Source of the DNA: Streptomyces sp. CBMA291
Lineage (GTDB): Bacteria > Actinomycetota > Actinomycetes > Streptomycetales > Streptomycetaceae
NCBI RefSeq assembly: GCF_014596525.1
Contig: NZ_MSJP01000008.1
Location: 124,001 to 188,000 of the forward strand
DNA: 64,000 bases
Direction of reading: 5' to 3'
The notes under the pieces are model-generated. The model saw nothing but the letters and a program-made list of their open reading frames with translations, had not been told where the DNA came from and did not search any database. The first letter of the stretch is position 1. Each line of letters begins with the position of its first letter. Below, piece by piece: positions 35,968-44,421 of this stretch. Position numbers and translations under genes: made by a program.

Positions 35968-37571
35968 GCGCGCTCCCCCACTTCCCTGGTCCGGACCTCC
36001 CTGTCCCGGAGTTCCCTGCGGAGGATCTTCCCCGAGGCGGCCCGGGGTACGCCGTCGACGAAGGCGACGGCGCGGATCTTCTTGTACGGGGAGACCCGGG
36101 CGGCGACGTACGCCATGAGGTCCTCGGCGGTGAGGCCGGGCGCGGAGTCCTGGCGTACCACGAACGCCTTGGGGATCTCCGTACCGTCGGCGTCGACGAC
36201 TCCGATGACGGCGGCGTCGGCCACGCCCTCGTGGGTGAGGAGCAGCGCTTCGAGTTCGGCGGGGGCGACCTGGAAGCCCTTGTACTTGATGAGTTCCTTG
36301 ACGCGGTCGACGACGAAGAGCCAGCCGTCGGCGTCGACCCGGCCGACGTCCCCGGTGTGCAGCCACCCGTCGGCGTCGATCATGGCGGCGGTGGCCTCGG
36401 GCCGGCCGAGGTACCCCTTCATGACCTGCGGCCCCCGGATGGCGATCTCGCCCTCCGCGCCGGGTTCGGCGTCCCGGGCGGGGTCGTCGAGGCGGAGGAT
36501 CCGCATCTCGGTGGAGGGCAGCAGCCTGCCGACGGTGCCGGGCGGCGGGTCCTGGGCGTCGCGGGGGACGGCGTGGGTGCCCGGGGACAGCTCGGTCATG
36601 CCGTACGCCTGGAGGACGGGCGGGAGTCCGAGCCGGGCGGAACAGGCGGCGGCGAGGGCTGCGTCGAGCGGGGCGGCGGCGCTGACGACGTACTCCAGGG
36701 AGGAGAGGTCGTAGTCGGCGACGGACGGGTGCTTGGCGAGGGCGAGGACGATCGGCGGGGCGACGTACAGACCCTTGATGCGGTGTTCCTGGATGGCGCC
36801 GAGGAAGGTGCCGAGTTCGAAGCGGGGCAGGACGACGACGGTGGCGCCACGGCGGAGGGGCGCGTTCATCAGAGCCGTAAGCCCGTAAATATGAAAAAAG
36901 GGAAGGATGGCGAGGATGCGGTCACCGGGGCCCATGGGGATGACCGGTTCCAACTGGGCGAGGTTGGTGGCGATGGAGGCGTGCGTCAGCATCACGCCCT
37001 TGGGGACGCCGGTGGTGCCGGAGGAGTACGGGAGCGCGGCGAGGTCTTCGGCGGGGTCGAGGACGGTCTCCGGGACGGGCGCGGTGCAGCCGAGGAAGGA
37101 CTGGAGGGACGGTACGGGGTCGCCCTCGGGCGGCTGGTCGCAGACGAAGATCTCCCGGATGCCTCCGGCGAGCGCGGCGGCGGCGCGGGCGGCGGGGAGC
37201 AGCGGGGAGACGGTCACGATCCAGCGGGCGGCGGAGTCCCGCAGCTGCTTGGCGAACTCCTCGGCGGTGGCCAGCGGATGGACGGTGGTGACGGCGGCTC
37301 CGGCGCGGGTGGCGGCGTAGAAGGCGACGGGGAAGAGGACGGTGTTGGGGCTGTGCAGGGCGAGCACGTCCCCCTTGCGGACCCCGGCTTCGGCGAGCCC
37401 GGCGGCGACCGTCCGGTGGAAGGCGTCGACCTGCCCGTAGGTGAGGGTGAAGCCGGTGGCGCCGTCGATCAGCGCCGGGGTGTCGCCCCGCTCGGCGGCG
37501 CGCCCGAGGACGACGTCGTGGATGGGCTCGGAGAGGGGCTGAACGGGCTCGTACGCACTGCGGAACACCAT
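35964..37571 (-). CDS. Cinnamate/4-coumarate-CoA ligase-like enzyme
   Basis: 535 residues. The P-loop is PYSSGTTGVPKGVMLTH, followed by LPFFHIYG, the YGMTELSPG (A5) motif, WLHTGDVGRVDADGWLFVVD and the catalytic-lysine end PRAASGKILRRELRD, so all adenylate-forming motifs are intact. The nearest characterised relative I recall is ScCCL of S. coelicolor, a cinnamate/4-coumarate:CoA ligase from an equivalent locus. GGAGG is well placed before ATG 37571. A patch of AT-rich codons covers LPFFHIYGLTAL (36871-36906), out of character with the gene. First gene of the ligase - hydratase - TetR operon. Confidence 0.9.
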   Translation of the reverse strand: MVFRSAYEPVQPLSEPIHDVVLGRAAERGDTPALIDGATGFTLTYGQVDAFHRTVAAGLAEAGVRKGDVLALHSPNTVLFPVAFYAATRAGAAVTTVHPLATAEEFAKQLRDSAARWIVTVSPLLPAARAAAALAGGIREIFVCDQPPEGDPVPSLQSFLGCTAPVPETVLDPAEDLAALPYSSGTTGVPKGVMLTHASIATNLAQLEPVIPMGPGDRILAILPFFHIYGLTALMNAPLRRGATVVVLPRFELGTFLGAIQEHRIKGLYVAPPIVLALAKHPSVADYDLSSLEYVVSAAAPLDAALAAACSARLGLPPVLQAYGMTELSPGTHAVPRDAQDPPPGTVGRLLPSTEMRILRLDDPARDAEPGAEGEIAIRGPQVMKGYLGRPEATAAMIDADGWLHTGDVGRVDADGWLFVVDRVKELIKYKGFQVAPAELEALLLTHEGVADAAVIGVVDADGTEIPKAFVVRQDSAPGLTAEDLMAYVAARVSPYKKIRAVAFVDGVPRAASGKILRRELRDREVRTREVGERA

Positions 37572-37667
37572 GCGGACCTCCGGGGAGAGGGGAGGGGGCG
37601 GGGGTGGATCACGGACAGGCGGGGGGCTCTCGGGGCGTGGGGAGACCTTGGCAGGGGACTGGAGAAG

Positions 37668-37683
37668 AATCAAGCGTGCTTGC
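37668..37683. promoter_or_regulatory. Probable TetR operator, copy 1
   Basis: AATCAAGCGTGCTTGC contains the inverted repeat CAAGC-GT-GCTTG, about 100 bp upstream of the CoA-ligase start. The identical 16 bases occur at 52399-52414 upstream of the acyl-CoA carboxylase operon. Confidence 0.7.
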
Positions 37684-38103
37684 ATGATTTCGAGGGCGGG
37701 GCGGGGAGCGGTCACGTCCACCCCGTACGCCTCACGGGCGGCGAGCCGCTTGAGGCGGCACCCGAACAGGGCGGCACGGCCAGGACCCGTGACCTGCGCC
37801 GTCGCGCGGGGGCGCGGGGAGTACGTAGACCGTGGCCGGCGCTGAGCAAGTGAAGGCCGCCGTCACGGGGGCGCGCGGGGAGGCACGAGCACCTGTCGGT
37901 GCCGCGAGCCGCGCGGGGGCTGACGGGCGCGGAGTGGCACTCGCTGCGCGAGTCACGGACCTAGGTCCGGGGGCTGCCCGGCCGGGGGCTGCCCCCTGCC
38001 CCTCCCGACCCGCGCCTGGGCCGGAAACAAGACGGTCCCGGTGCGTCCCCGCGCCGAAGCACGGGCACACCGGAACCGCCCACCGGGACACGCGCCCGGA
38101 CGC
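37684..38103. other. Intergenic region with a terminator-like element
   Basis: No gene is supported in these 420 bp. A hairpin-forming segment at about 38031-38085 (GGTCCCGGTGCG ... CACACCGGAACC around CCCCGCGCCGAAGCACGGG) is a close relative of the element at 40580-40629 and probably terminates the DUF397 gene at 38104. Confidence 0.55.
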
Positions 38104-38319
38104 CTACATCCGCCCGTCCCGCACCGCGTCCACCAGAGCCCCGAGGGCCCCGAAGCCCACGAGGAGCGCGGGGCCGGTCGGCACCTTGCTGTCCCGGACG
38201 GCGACGAGCCGACCTGCGGCATCGGCGATACCGCACTCGACGCACTGCGCGGTGCTGTCCGAGTACGTCGACTTCCACCAGGTGAGGGGGAGAGTGGAGG
38301 CGTCGGCGATGTGGTTCAT
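38104..38319 (-). CDS. DUF397 protein, stand-alone
   Basis: 71 residues. LTWWKSTYSDSTAQCVECGI is a variant of the DUF397 motif with a second Cys, followed by RLVAVRDSKVPTGPALLVGF, the usual RDSK element. GAGGAAC precedes the ATG. Unlike the other two DUF397 genes here it is not adjacent to an XRE regulator; 263 bp without a gene separate it from the next DUF397 gene. Confidence 0.8.
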   Translation of the reverse strand: MNHIADASTLPLTWWKSTYSDSTAQCVECGIADAAGRLVAVRDSKVPTGPALLVGFGALGALVDAVRDGRM

Positions 38320-38582
38320 GGGAAGTTCCTCGTCTCTCTGACCATTCGGTGGCCGCTCGACGGCGGGATGGTCACCGAAGCCGAGGACCTTGACGCTGCC
38401 GACCAGCCCGCCTGTGTTCCCCGGACGCGTGATTCCGTTCGGGCCACCCGGTAAGGGCAATGGGCCGGGCGCCCCGGGCGGAGAAAGTCCGCCGACGACA
38501 GCGCCCCTCATGTGGCCCCTGCGGGGTCATACGAGGGGCGTGTCGCGTATGAGGACGTTCCTCGGGATCGCCACGAGCGCGC

Positions 38583-38774
38583 CTAGAGAGCGCCCTCGGC
38601 CACGCTTCCGATGAACGTCTTCCAACCGTCCAAGGTGCTGCTCAGGACGGGACCCGCCTGCACCTTGCTGTCACGCGTGACGACCATGTCATCAAGGTAG
38701 GCCACCTCGACGCACTCACCGTTCCCGTTGCTGTGGCTCGACTTGAACCACTCTGCGTTCTCAACCCTGTCCAT
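38583..38774 (-). CDS. DUF397 protein of a WhiJ-like cassette
   Basis: 63 residues, the normal length. WFKSSHSNGNGECVEVAYLD and VVTRDSKVQAGPVLSSTLDG are the two DUF397 motifs. The start overlaps the XRE gene by 14 bases and GGGAG precedes it, so it is translated with that regulator. Confidence 0.85.
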   Translation of the reverse strand: MDRVENAEWFKSSHSNGNGECVEVAYLDDMVVTRDSKVQAGPVLSSTLDGWKTFIGSVAEGAL

Positions 38775-39648
38775 AGCTCCCTGCTACCTCAGAGATCAGA
38801 TGTCTCGACGCCTGCTCGTCGAGCGATGCTTCCCAGATGCCGTCGAAGGCGGTGTCGTACTGTTTCACCTCCCCTTCCTTGTCCAGGTAGAGGCCCCCGG
38901 TGTACCCGTCCGCGTAGACCGTGGGCGGTTCCGTGGCGACCCCGTCGCCGGTCAGCGGGAACCGAAGAATCACGAATGGGCCCGTGACGACCCCCAGGTG
39001 CATCCCGGCGGCGAACGGCACCACGCGGAGTGAGATGTTCGGCAGTCCCGCGACATAGACCAGATGGGCGAGCTGCCGTGCCATCACCTCCGGTCCCCCG
39101 ACAGAACGCCGCAGCACCGCCTCGCCCAGCACGACACGCACGGCCAATGGATCGGTGACCCGGGTGAGAAGCGCCTGCCTCTCGATGCGGAGGCGTACAC
39201 GTCCATCAAGGTCCGCGTCACCAATCCCCCGGATGTGCGTACGGATGATCTCGCGTGCGTAGCCATCCGTCTGGAGCAAGCCAGGAACTAGATCACTGCC
39301 GTACACCGAGACGCTTTCCGCAGCCTCTTCGAGGCCCACGTACACATCGAACCCCTCCGGGATCGAGTCACCGTACGCATGCCACCAGCCGCGCGCCTTC
39401 GTCTCCTTCGCCAGGCCCATCAGCGCCTCGGTGAGGTCCGGCGGAGCGCCGTACACCTGGCACATCGCCTGGACGTCCAGGCTTCGCAGCGGAGTCTGGC
39501 CCGTCTCGATGCGCCACATCTTCGCTTCGGACCATTCCAGCTTCTTCGCCGCCGCGCGCACCGTCAGGCGCGCCCGATTGCGAAGCTCTTTGAGATTTCG
39601 ACCCAGTTGACGACGTGGCACGGTCGATCCGGTCGGACCTTCTGCCAT
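38761..39648 (-). CDS. XRE-family regulator with DUF5753 domain (WhiJ-like)
   Basis: 295 residues. The helix-turn-helix reads LGRNLKELRNRARLTVRAAA then KLEWSEAKMWRIETGQTPLR, and the DUF5753 domain contains SDLVPGLLQTDGYAREIIRT and GGPEVMARQLAHLVYVAGLP. It heads the XRE-DUF397 pair and diverges from an HATPase gene, giving the classic three-gene WhiJ/AbaA-type cassette of Streptomyces. AAGGGG lies before the ATG. Confidence 0.9.
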   Translation of the reverse strand: MAEGPTGSTVPRRQLGRNLKELRNRARLTVRAAAKKLEWSEAKMWRIETGQTPLRSLDVQAMCQVYGAPPDLTEALMGLAKETKARGWWHAYGDSIPEGFDVYVGLEEAAESVSVYGSDLVPGLLQTDGYAREIIRTHIRGIGDADLDGRVRLRIERQALLTRVTDPLAVRVVLGEAVLRRSVGGPEVMARQLAHLVYVAGLPNISLRVVPFAAGMHLGVVTGPFVILRFPLTGDGVATEPPTVYADGYTGGLYLDKEGEVKQYDTAFDGIWEASLDEQASRHLISEVAGSYGQG

Positions 39649-39905
39649 CTCAGCCCCTTCTCACAGTCCTCATTATGAAGGACTTTCGCCCCTCGCCATG
39701 AAAGCGGTCCGGCACTCGCCACGCACTACAAGACATCCGTTCGACACCTTTGCGGGCGGTACAACGGCATGAAGTCTTGCATGGGGTTGGGGATGCCATG
39801 CAGCCTGGCATTCCGCTCACCGTGAGCGAGCATTCCGCCGCTCGTCCGTCTGAATTCAGGCCCAACTCACCTGTCCCAGACGGCACTTGCCCGTGAGGAA
39901 AACCC

Positions 39906-40352
39906 ATGCTCGATCTTCCGCCGGCGCTTCCGCCCACCCTCCACACCCCGACGGCCGCTCCCCCGCCCACGCTGATCCTGGCGAGCAAACCGCAATCCGC
40001 CCGAGCAGCGCGGGAGTTCGTGCGCGAGTTTCTCCGCCACCACGCTCCGGAGGCTCCGGAATCCCATGTCGACGCCGTCATTCTGGTGACCAGCGAACTG
40101 GTCACCAATGCCTACCGGTACGGCACCGAGAACGAGGATCTGATCCGGGTGGACCTCCACGCGGAGACGGACCGGACACACATCGAGGTCCACGACCCCA
40201 CGCGACGTGCACCGCGCCGCCGCCCCGCCTCCGACGAGCGCAACCGGGGACGCGGCCTGATCGTCCTGGACGCGCTGTGCGGGGAGGCGTGGGGCGTCGG
40301 CGTCCGGCCGCTCGGGAAGTTCGTGTGGGCAGAGGTGCCGTGGACCGCCTGA
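39906..40352 (+). CDS. HATPase_c anti-sigma-like regulatory protein
   Basis: 148 residues. A Pro-rich N-terminus of about 25 residues precedes the ATP-binding fold: VTSELVTNAYRYG (N box), HIEVHDPTRRAPRRR (G1) and NRGRGLIVLDALC (G2). This is the RsbW/SpoIIAB-like type without a sensor domain. GAGGAAAA precedes the ATG. It diverges from the XRE/DUF397 pair across 257 bp, which probably carries both promoters. It may be the kinase/anti-sigma element of the cassette; the sigma or STAS partner is unknown. Confidence 0.85.
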   Translation: MLDLPPALPPTLHTPTAAPPPTLILASKPQSARAAREFVREFLRHHAPEAPESHVDAVILVTSELVTNAYRYGTENEDLIRVDLHAETDRTHIEVHDPTRRAPRRRPASDERNRGRGLIVLDALCGEAWGVGVRPLGKFVWAEVPWTA

Positions 40353-40353
40353 C

Positions 40354-40440
40354 GTGGACGAGCTGGATCCCGAAGAGGCCGTGCACCCGTATCCGTCGAA
40401 GAGCGCGCCACGAGTCCTGCGGGGTCCGAACGGCCACGGC
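40354..40440 (+). pseudogene. Fragment of the phosphotransferase-like gene
   Basis: From GTG 40354 the sequence encodes DELDPEEAVHPYPSKSAPRV, nearly the same as DELDLEEAVNPYLPKSAPRV inside the intact gene at 43706-43790, at roughly 80 percent nucleotide identity. Homology stops after about 85 bp. It starts one base after the stop of the ATPase gene. The rest of the spacer to 40680 holds only the terminator and GACGTC repeats. Confidence 0.7.
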
Positions 40441-40579
40441 CGACATCTGGCGTCTGGCGTCTGGCCTCTGGCATCCACTCGCCTTCCACGAGTGCCTGTC
40501 GGTGTCGTGGTCCGCGCGGGCGCCGACCGGCGTTTGAGGGCGGGGGCTCCGGGGCAGGGGACCTCGCACCAAAAACGGA

Positions 40580-40629
40580 ACGGTCCCGGCGCATCCCCGC
40601 GCCGAAGCACGGGAACGCACCGGGACCGG
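40580..40629. terminator. Long hairpin, probable bidirectional terminator
   Basis: CGGTCCCGGCGC pairs with GCACCGGGACCG around CCCCGCGCCGAAGCACGGG. The element resembles 38031-38085. A further dyad with three GACGTC sites (about 40639-40668) lies before the stop of the excalibur gene. Confidence 0.65.
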
Positions 40630-40680
40630 TCGGCCCGCCGACGTCTTGCAGACGTCGTGCCGACGTCGGCGCCGAAGCGA

Positions 40681-41520
40681 TCAGCCCTCGCAGGCCACCC
40701 CGTCGCCGTCGCGGTCGAGATGGCTGTCGTAGCCGGGTTCGCCGCGGTGGATGGGGGCGGCGCCCGCCGCGCGGGCGGCCGTGCAGTTGCGGTAGTAGAC
40801 GCTGCTGCCGGCCGCCTCCTGGGTGGGCTCCGGCTCGGGGGCCACGGTCGGCGGCTGGGTGGTGGGCCGGGGCCGGGGGGCCGGAGGCTCGGTGGTCGGC
40901 TTGGGCGCCGGGGGCACGGTGGTCGGCTTCGGCGTCGGCTTGTGGAGCACGGTGTCCGGGGACTTCGGGCAGGGGATGCCCGGCTCCGTCAGGTACACCA
41001 CGGGCACGGCGGCGGCGACCGGCTCCCCGGCCTCGGGACGCTGGAAGCAGACGAGCCAGTCGTCGTACTCGGCGGGAAGCTCGACGTCCTTGTAGACGGC
41101 GTAGGACCGGCCCAGATTGTCGGTCAGGAGCTGCTTGGCGGCCGTGTACGCACCACCGACGAGCGAGGGCATCACGGGAGCGTCCTCGGTCTTCTCCGGA
41201 GACGGAGTCGGAGTCGGCGTCGGGGTCGGCGTCGGGGACGCGGTGGTGGCGACGACCGGCTGCTTGGCCTTCGCGTCGTCCTCGGGCTTGTCCGGGGCGG
41301 GTATGAGGAAGGGCAGCAGGAACCACAGTCCGGAGAGAACGGTGGCCAGGATCTTCTGCTGCTGCTTCCAGAGGCTCGTCCAGGCAAGGGCGATGCCCGC
41401 CGGCGGGAAGATCACCAACAGGACGATGATCAGCGCGGGGTGCTGCCACCAGCGGCGCCGGGGCAGCGGCGGGGGCGGGGGCGGGGGTGCGTACGGGTGG
41501 GAAGGGGGCGGCGGGTACAC
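40681..41520 (-). CDS. Membrane protein with PASTA-like and excalibur calcium-binding domains
   Basis: 279 residues from GTG 41520 with GGGAGAG upstream. A Pro-rich cytoplasmic N-terminus is followed by two hydrophobic helices (PALIIVLLVIFPPAGIALAW and ILATVLSGLWFLLPFLIP). A Thr/Pro spacer leads to a PASTA-like segment (MPSLVGGAYTAAKQLLTDNL), another Pro/Thr stalk, and a C-terminal excalibur domain with the DRDGDGVACEG calcium loop. The outer domains could bind cell-wall material and calcium. No enzymatic domain is present. Confidence 0.82.
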   Translation of the reverse strand: MYPPPPSHPYAPPPPPPPLPRRRWWQHPALIIVLLVIFPPAGIALAWTSLWKQQQKILATVLSGLWFLLPFLIPAPDKPEDDAKAKQPVVATTASPTPTPTPTPTPSPEKTEDAPVMPSLVGGAYTAAKQLLTDNLGRSYAVYKDVELPAEYDDWLVCFQRPEAGEPVAAAVPVVYLTEPGIPCPKSPDTVLHKPTPKPTTVPPAPKPTTEPPAPRPRPTTQPPTVAPEPEPTQEAAGSSVYYRNCTAARAAGAAPIHRGEPGYDSHLDRDGDGVACEG

Positions 41521-41784
41521 GTACGACTCTCCCGGGAAATGTGAACCATGTGTGCGCAAAATACAGAGACCGCACACATGATATTCGGAACCGGAAGAGG
41601 GTGTGGGGGGAATGCCGGGGCTGGTGGTACGGGCAGGGCGAGGGTCCCACGGCTCCGGGAGGAGCCCCGACATCCGAGGGACCGTCACGCGGACCCACTG
41701 GGTCCCGGGCGGCTGCGGCCTGCCGCTCCGGGAGGACGCGGGGCAGGAGAATCATGCTCCTGGAAGACACGGGGCAGGAGAATC

Positions 41785-43179
41785 ATGACGGCGTTCCACT
41801 CCTCCGCGCTGGACGGCGTGGCCCGGAATCCGGCGCTGCCGACGCCGCTGCTGCTGCGCCTGCTCGCCTTCGAGGGCGACGGCGGCCGTCCGCCCCGTGA
41901 CGCTCCTCGGCGGGCCGGACTCCCCGAGTCGGCCGTCGCCCTCGTCCTGGCCCACCCGCACCCGGGCGCCCGGATCGACTTCGCCATGAGTGCCGGGGCG
42001 GAGCCCGCGCAGAGGGCCCGGCTCGCGGACGATCCTTCTCCCCAGGTGCGGGCGGCTCTCGCGTACGGGCCCGAGGTGTACGACCCGCGTACGAAGGTCC
42101 TGCCGCTCCCGGACGCGGTGTGCGCCCGTCTGCTCGACGACCCGGATCCTTCCGTCCGTTCGGCGCTGCTGGAGTCGCCCCATCTGGCGCCGTCGTTCGT
42201 GGCGTCCATGGCCACGCATCACCACCCGGCGGCGCGCCGGGCAGCGGTGCGGGCATGGAAGGCCCTGTCGGCGGGCGAACGGTCGGCACTGCGGGCCGAC
42301 CCCGATCCCGAGGTGCGACGGGCCGCCGCGCTGCGAGAGTGCCGAACGGACACGCGCCTCACCGCCGCACTGATCCGCGACCCGAGATCCGCCGCCGAGG
42401 CGCTGCGCCGAGGGCTCCTCGTCCGCGCCGACGCCGAGCGCTACGTCGCCGAACGGACGCACCTGACGGCCCTCGCCGAGAACCCGTCACTGCCCGCCGA
42501 CCTCGTGGAGCGGCTCGCCGTCGACCCCGACGAGGACGTACGGCTCGCCGTCTCCCTCCGGCCGGAGCTGGAAGAGACACGACGCATGGCAATCGACTTC
42601 ACGGCCGGGGATCTCGACAGGGGCGACGGCGTGCGGTGGGTACGGGACGGGCTCGCCGACCCCGAGGTGCTGCGGCGGGCCGCGACCTCCGCGCACCCGC
42701 TGCTCCGACGCGCCGCCGCCCGAAGCCCCCGTCTGCCGCCCGACCTGCTGCGCCTGCTCGCCCGCTTCGAGGACCCCGTGCTGGAGAACCTCCTGGGCAT
42801 TCACCATCCCGACACCCCGGAGGAGGTCCTGATGCGTGTGTACGCGCGGCTCGGCGGGACGTTCTCCGCCTGGATGGCGGAAACGCACCCCCACTTCCCC
42901 CGTAAGGGCCTCACCGCCCGCTACGCGGACCACCCGGACGGGAACTACCGCCGCCTGGCCGTACGGGACCCGGCCGCCACACCGGAGCTGATCGAACGGC
43001 TCAGCCACGACCCCGCCGTCCGGACACGCCAGGCGGCGACCCGCGACCCGCGTCTTCCGCTCCCCCGGCTCCGCGAGGCCCTCCACGTCCCCGAACTGGC
43101 CGCCGCCGCGGGCGCCAACCCGGCGCTTCCGGAGGGGGAGATGGCCGCAGTCCTGGACCGGGCCCGCGTCCCCGCCTGA
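41785..43179 (+). CDS. Leucine-rich-repeat-variant/HEAT-like repeat protein
   Basis: 464 residues made of about ten helical repeats of form ALAENPSLPADLVERLAVDP / DEDVRLAVSLRP, as in LRV or HEAT-like proteins. Other clear units are LARNPALPTPLL-like text at the start (VARNPALPTPLLLRLLAFEG) and AATRDPRLPLPRLREALHVP near the end. There is no signal peptide, so it is a cytoplasmic scaffold. ATG 41785 follows GGGCAGGAGAATC; this ribosome site plus start is duplicated 31 bp upstream (ATG 41754, another frame). Confidence 0.8.
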   Translation: MTAFHSSALDGVARNPALPTPLLLRLLAFEGDGGRPPRDAPRRAGLPESAVALVLAHPHPGARIDFAMSAGAEPAQRARLADDPSPQVRAALAYGPEVYDPRTKVLPLPDAVCARLLDDPDPSVRSALLESPHLAPSFVASMATHHHPAARRAAVRAWKALSAGERSALRADPDPEVRRAAALRECRTDTRLTAALIRDPRSAAEALRRGLLVRADAERYVAERTHLTALAENPSLPADLVERLAVDPDEDVRLAVSLRPELEETRRMAIDFTAGDLDRGDGVRWVRDGLADPEVLRRAATSAHPLLRRAAARSPRLPPDLLRLLARFEDPVLENLLGIHHPDTPEEVLMRVYARLGGTFSAWMAETHPHFPRKGLTARYADHPDGNYRRLAVRDPAATPELIERLSHDPAVRTRQAATRDPRLPLPRLREALHVPELAAAAGANPALPEGEMAAVLDRARVPA

Positions 43180-43262
43180 CCGGCGAGCCGAAGTGCGGCA
43201 CGGCACCCGCGCAGGAATCGTCCACACCGGAGCAAAGGCTCCCTCCACCAGGACCCGAGCCC

Positions 43263-43268
43263 TACGCT
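43263..43268 (+). promoter_or_regulatory. Candidate -10 element of a leaderless promoter
   Basis: TACGCT lies seven bases before ATG 43276 of the 43-residue Pro-rich gene. Confidence 0.35.
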
Positions 43269-43275
43269 CCTCGTC

Positions 43276-43407
43276 ATGGTTCTCGAAGCGCGCAAACCTC
43301 CCAGGGGCCCGATCACGCCGAAACCGGCCCCGAAGCCGCGAGGGCCCATCACACCGGACAAGAACCCGCCCGCGCCGCCGGACCACCCTCCGCCGCCCGG
43401 AGCCTGA
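43276..43407 (+). CDS. Tiny Pro-rich protein preceding the phosphotransferase-like gene
   Basis: 43 residues, about 40 percent Pro, with an internal duplication: KPPRGPITPKPAP and PKPRGPITPDKNP. It ends one base before the ATG of the phosphotransferase-like gene, so the two would be cotranslated. No ribosome site is visible, but a TACGCT -10-like box sits at leaderless distance. It may be a real small protein or a leader peptide. No family recognised. Confidence 0.5.
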   Translation: MVLEARKPPRGPITPKPAPKPRGPITPDKNPPAPPDHPPPPGA

Positions 43408-43408
43408 G

Positions 43409-44338
43409 ATGTCCACAGGGCGCATCCGCTGGGATCAGCTCCCCGAAGCTCTGGTGAAAGCCGTCGGGGAGCGGCTCGGTACGGCGTTCACGGCGCGGGA
43501 CGCGGAGCACTCGGCGGCGGCGGGGGTCGCCGCCCTGCTCGACCTGGCGGCGGGGGCGCCTGACATCGGCCCCGGCTCCTCCCCCTCCCCCGCCTCCGCA
43601 TCCGCGTCCGGCACCGTCTTCGTCAAGGGGCAGCGCGACCCCGCCCCCGCCGTCGGGACCGCGTCCGAGGAGGACGGTTCCTGGTGGGGGCCCGGCTGGT
43701 CGCCCGTGGACGAGCTGGATCTCGAAGAGGCCGTGAACCCGTATCTGCCGAAGAGCGCGCCTCGGGTCCTGTGGCGTCTGGACGGGTACGGCTGGCAGCT
43801 GCTCGCCTTCGAGGGCGTGCCGGGGCGGGGCGCGGACTTCGCGCCCGGCTCGCCGGATCTCGCGCCGGTCGCCGCGGCCCTGGCCGAGCTGGCGCCGCTG
43901 CCCGCACCGCCCGGGGTGCGGCTGCCCACCGCCTGGGACCGGTGGGGCTACTACTGCGCCGCCGCCGACCGGGGCCTGCTCGCCGGTTCCCGGCTGCTGC
44001 ACACGGACCCCGCCTCGACCAACATCCTCGTGGAGGAAGGCGTACGGGCCCGGCTGGTCGACTGGTCGTGGGCGACGGCCGGTCCGGTCTGGATCGATAC
44101 GGCGCTGTGGGGGATGCGGCTGGTCTCCACCGGCGGGCACTCCCCCGAGCAGGCGTGGCGGTGGGCGGCGCGGGTGCCGGGCTGGAGCGCGGCCGACCCG
44201 AAGGCGGTCGCGACCCTCGTACGGGCGGAGGCACGGCGCTGGCACGATCTCGCCGCCGAGCGCGTGCCCACCGCCGACTCGATCGCCCGGTCCGCCGACG
44301 AGTGGGCCGGTTTCCTCGCCGCCCGCGAGGGGGACTGA
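43409..44338 (+). CDS. Aminoglycoside-phosphotransferase-like protein
   Basis: 309 residues. The catalytic and metal motifs of the APH/choline-kinase fold appear as LLHTDPASTNILVEEG (usually HxDxxxxN) and ARLVDWSWATAGPVWIDTAL (usually DxD/E). The N-lobe is less conserved and contains a low-complexity Ser/Ala/Pro stretch near residues 55-70. Probably a small-molecule kinase with unknown substrate. Part of it (43706-43790) is duplicated as a fragment at 40354. Confidence 0.75.
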   Translation: MSTGRIRWDQLPEALVKAVGERLGTAFTARDAEHSAAAGVAALLDLAAGAPDIGPGSSPSPASASASGTVFVKGQRDPAPAVGTASEEDGSWWGPGWSPVDELDLEEAVNPYLPKSAPRVLWRLDGYGWQLLAFEGVPGRGADFAPGSPDLAPVAAALAELAPLPAPPGVRLPTAWDRWGYYCAAADRGLLAGSRLLHTDPASTNILVEEGVRARLVDWSWATAGPVWIDTALWGMRLVSTGGHSPEQAWRWAARVPGWSAADPKAVATLVRAEARRWHDLAAERVPTADSIARSADEWAGFLAAREGD

Positions 44339-44421
44339 CCCGCGCGGGCCGGTCCCGCGAAGGGGACTGCCCCGCGCAGACCCGGGAGGTCGCCGTCACG
44401 AGGGAACGGAACCCTCGCGTG

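Noticed and set aside
37822..38103. Possible small gene after the CoA-ligase promoter region
   Set aside because: Open frames exist on both strands, but there is no ribosome site, no motif, and part is the terminator-like element.
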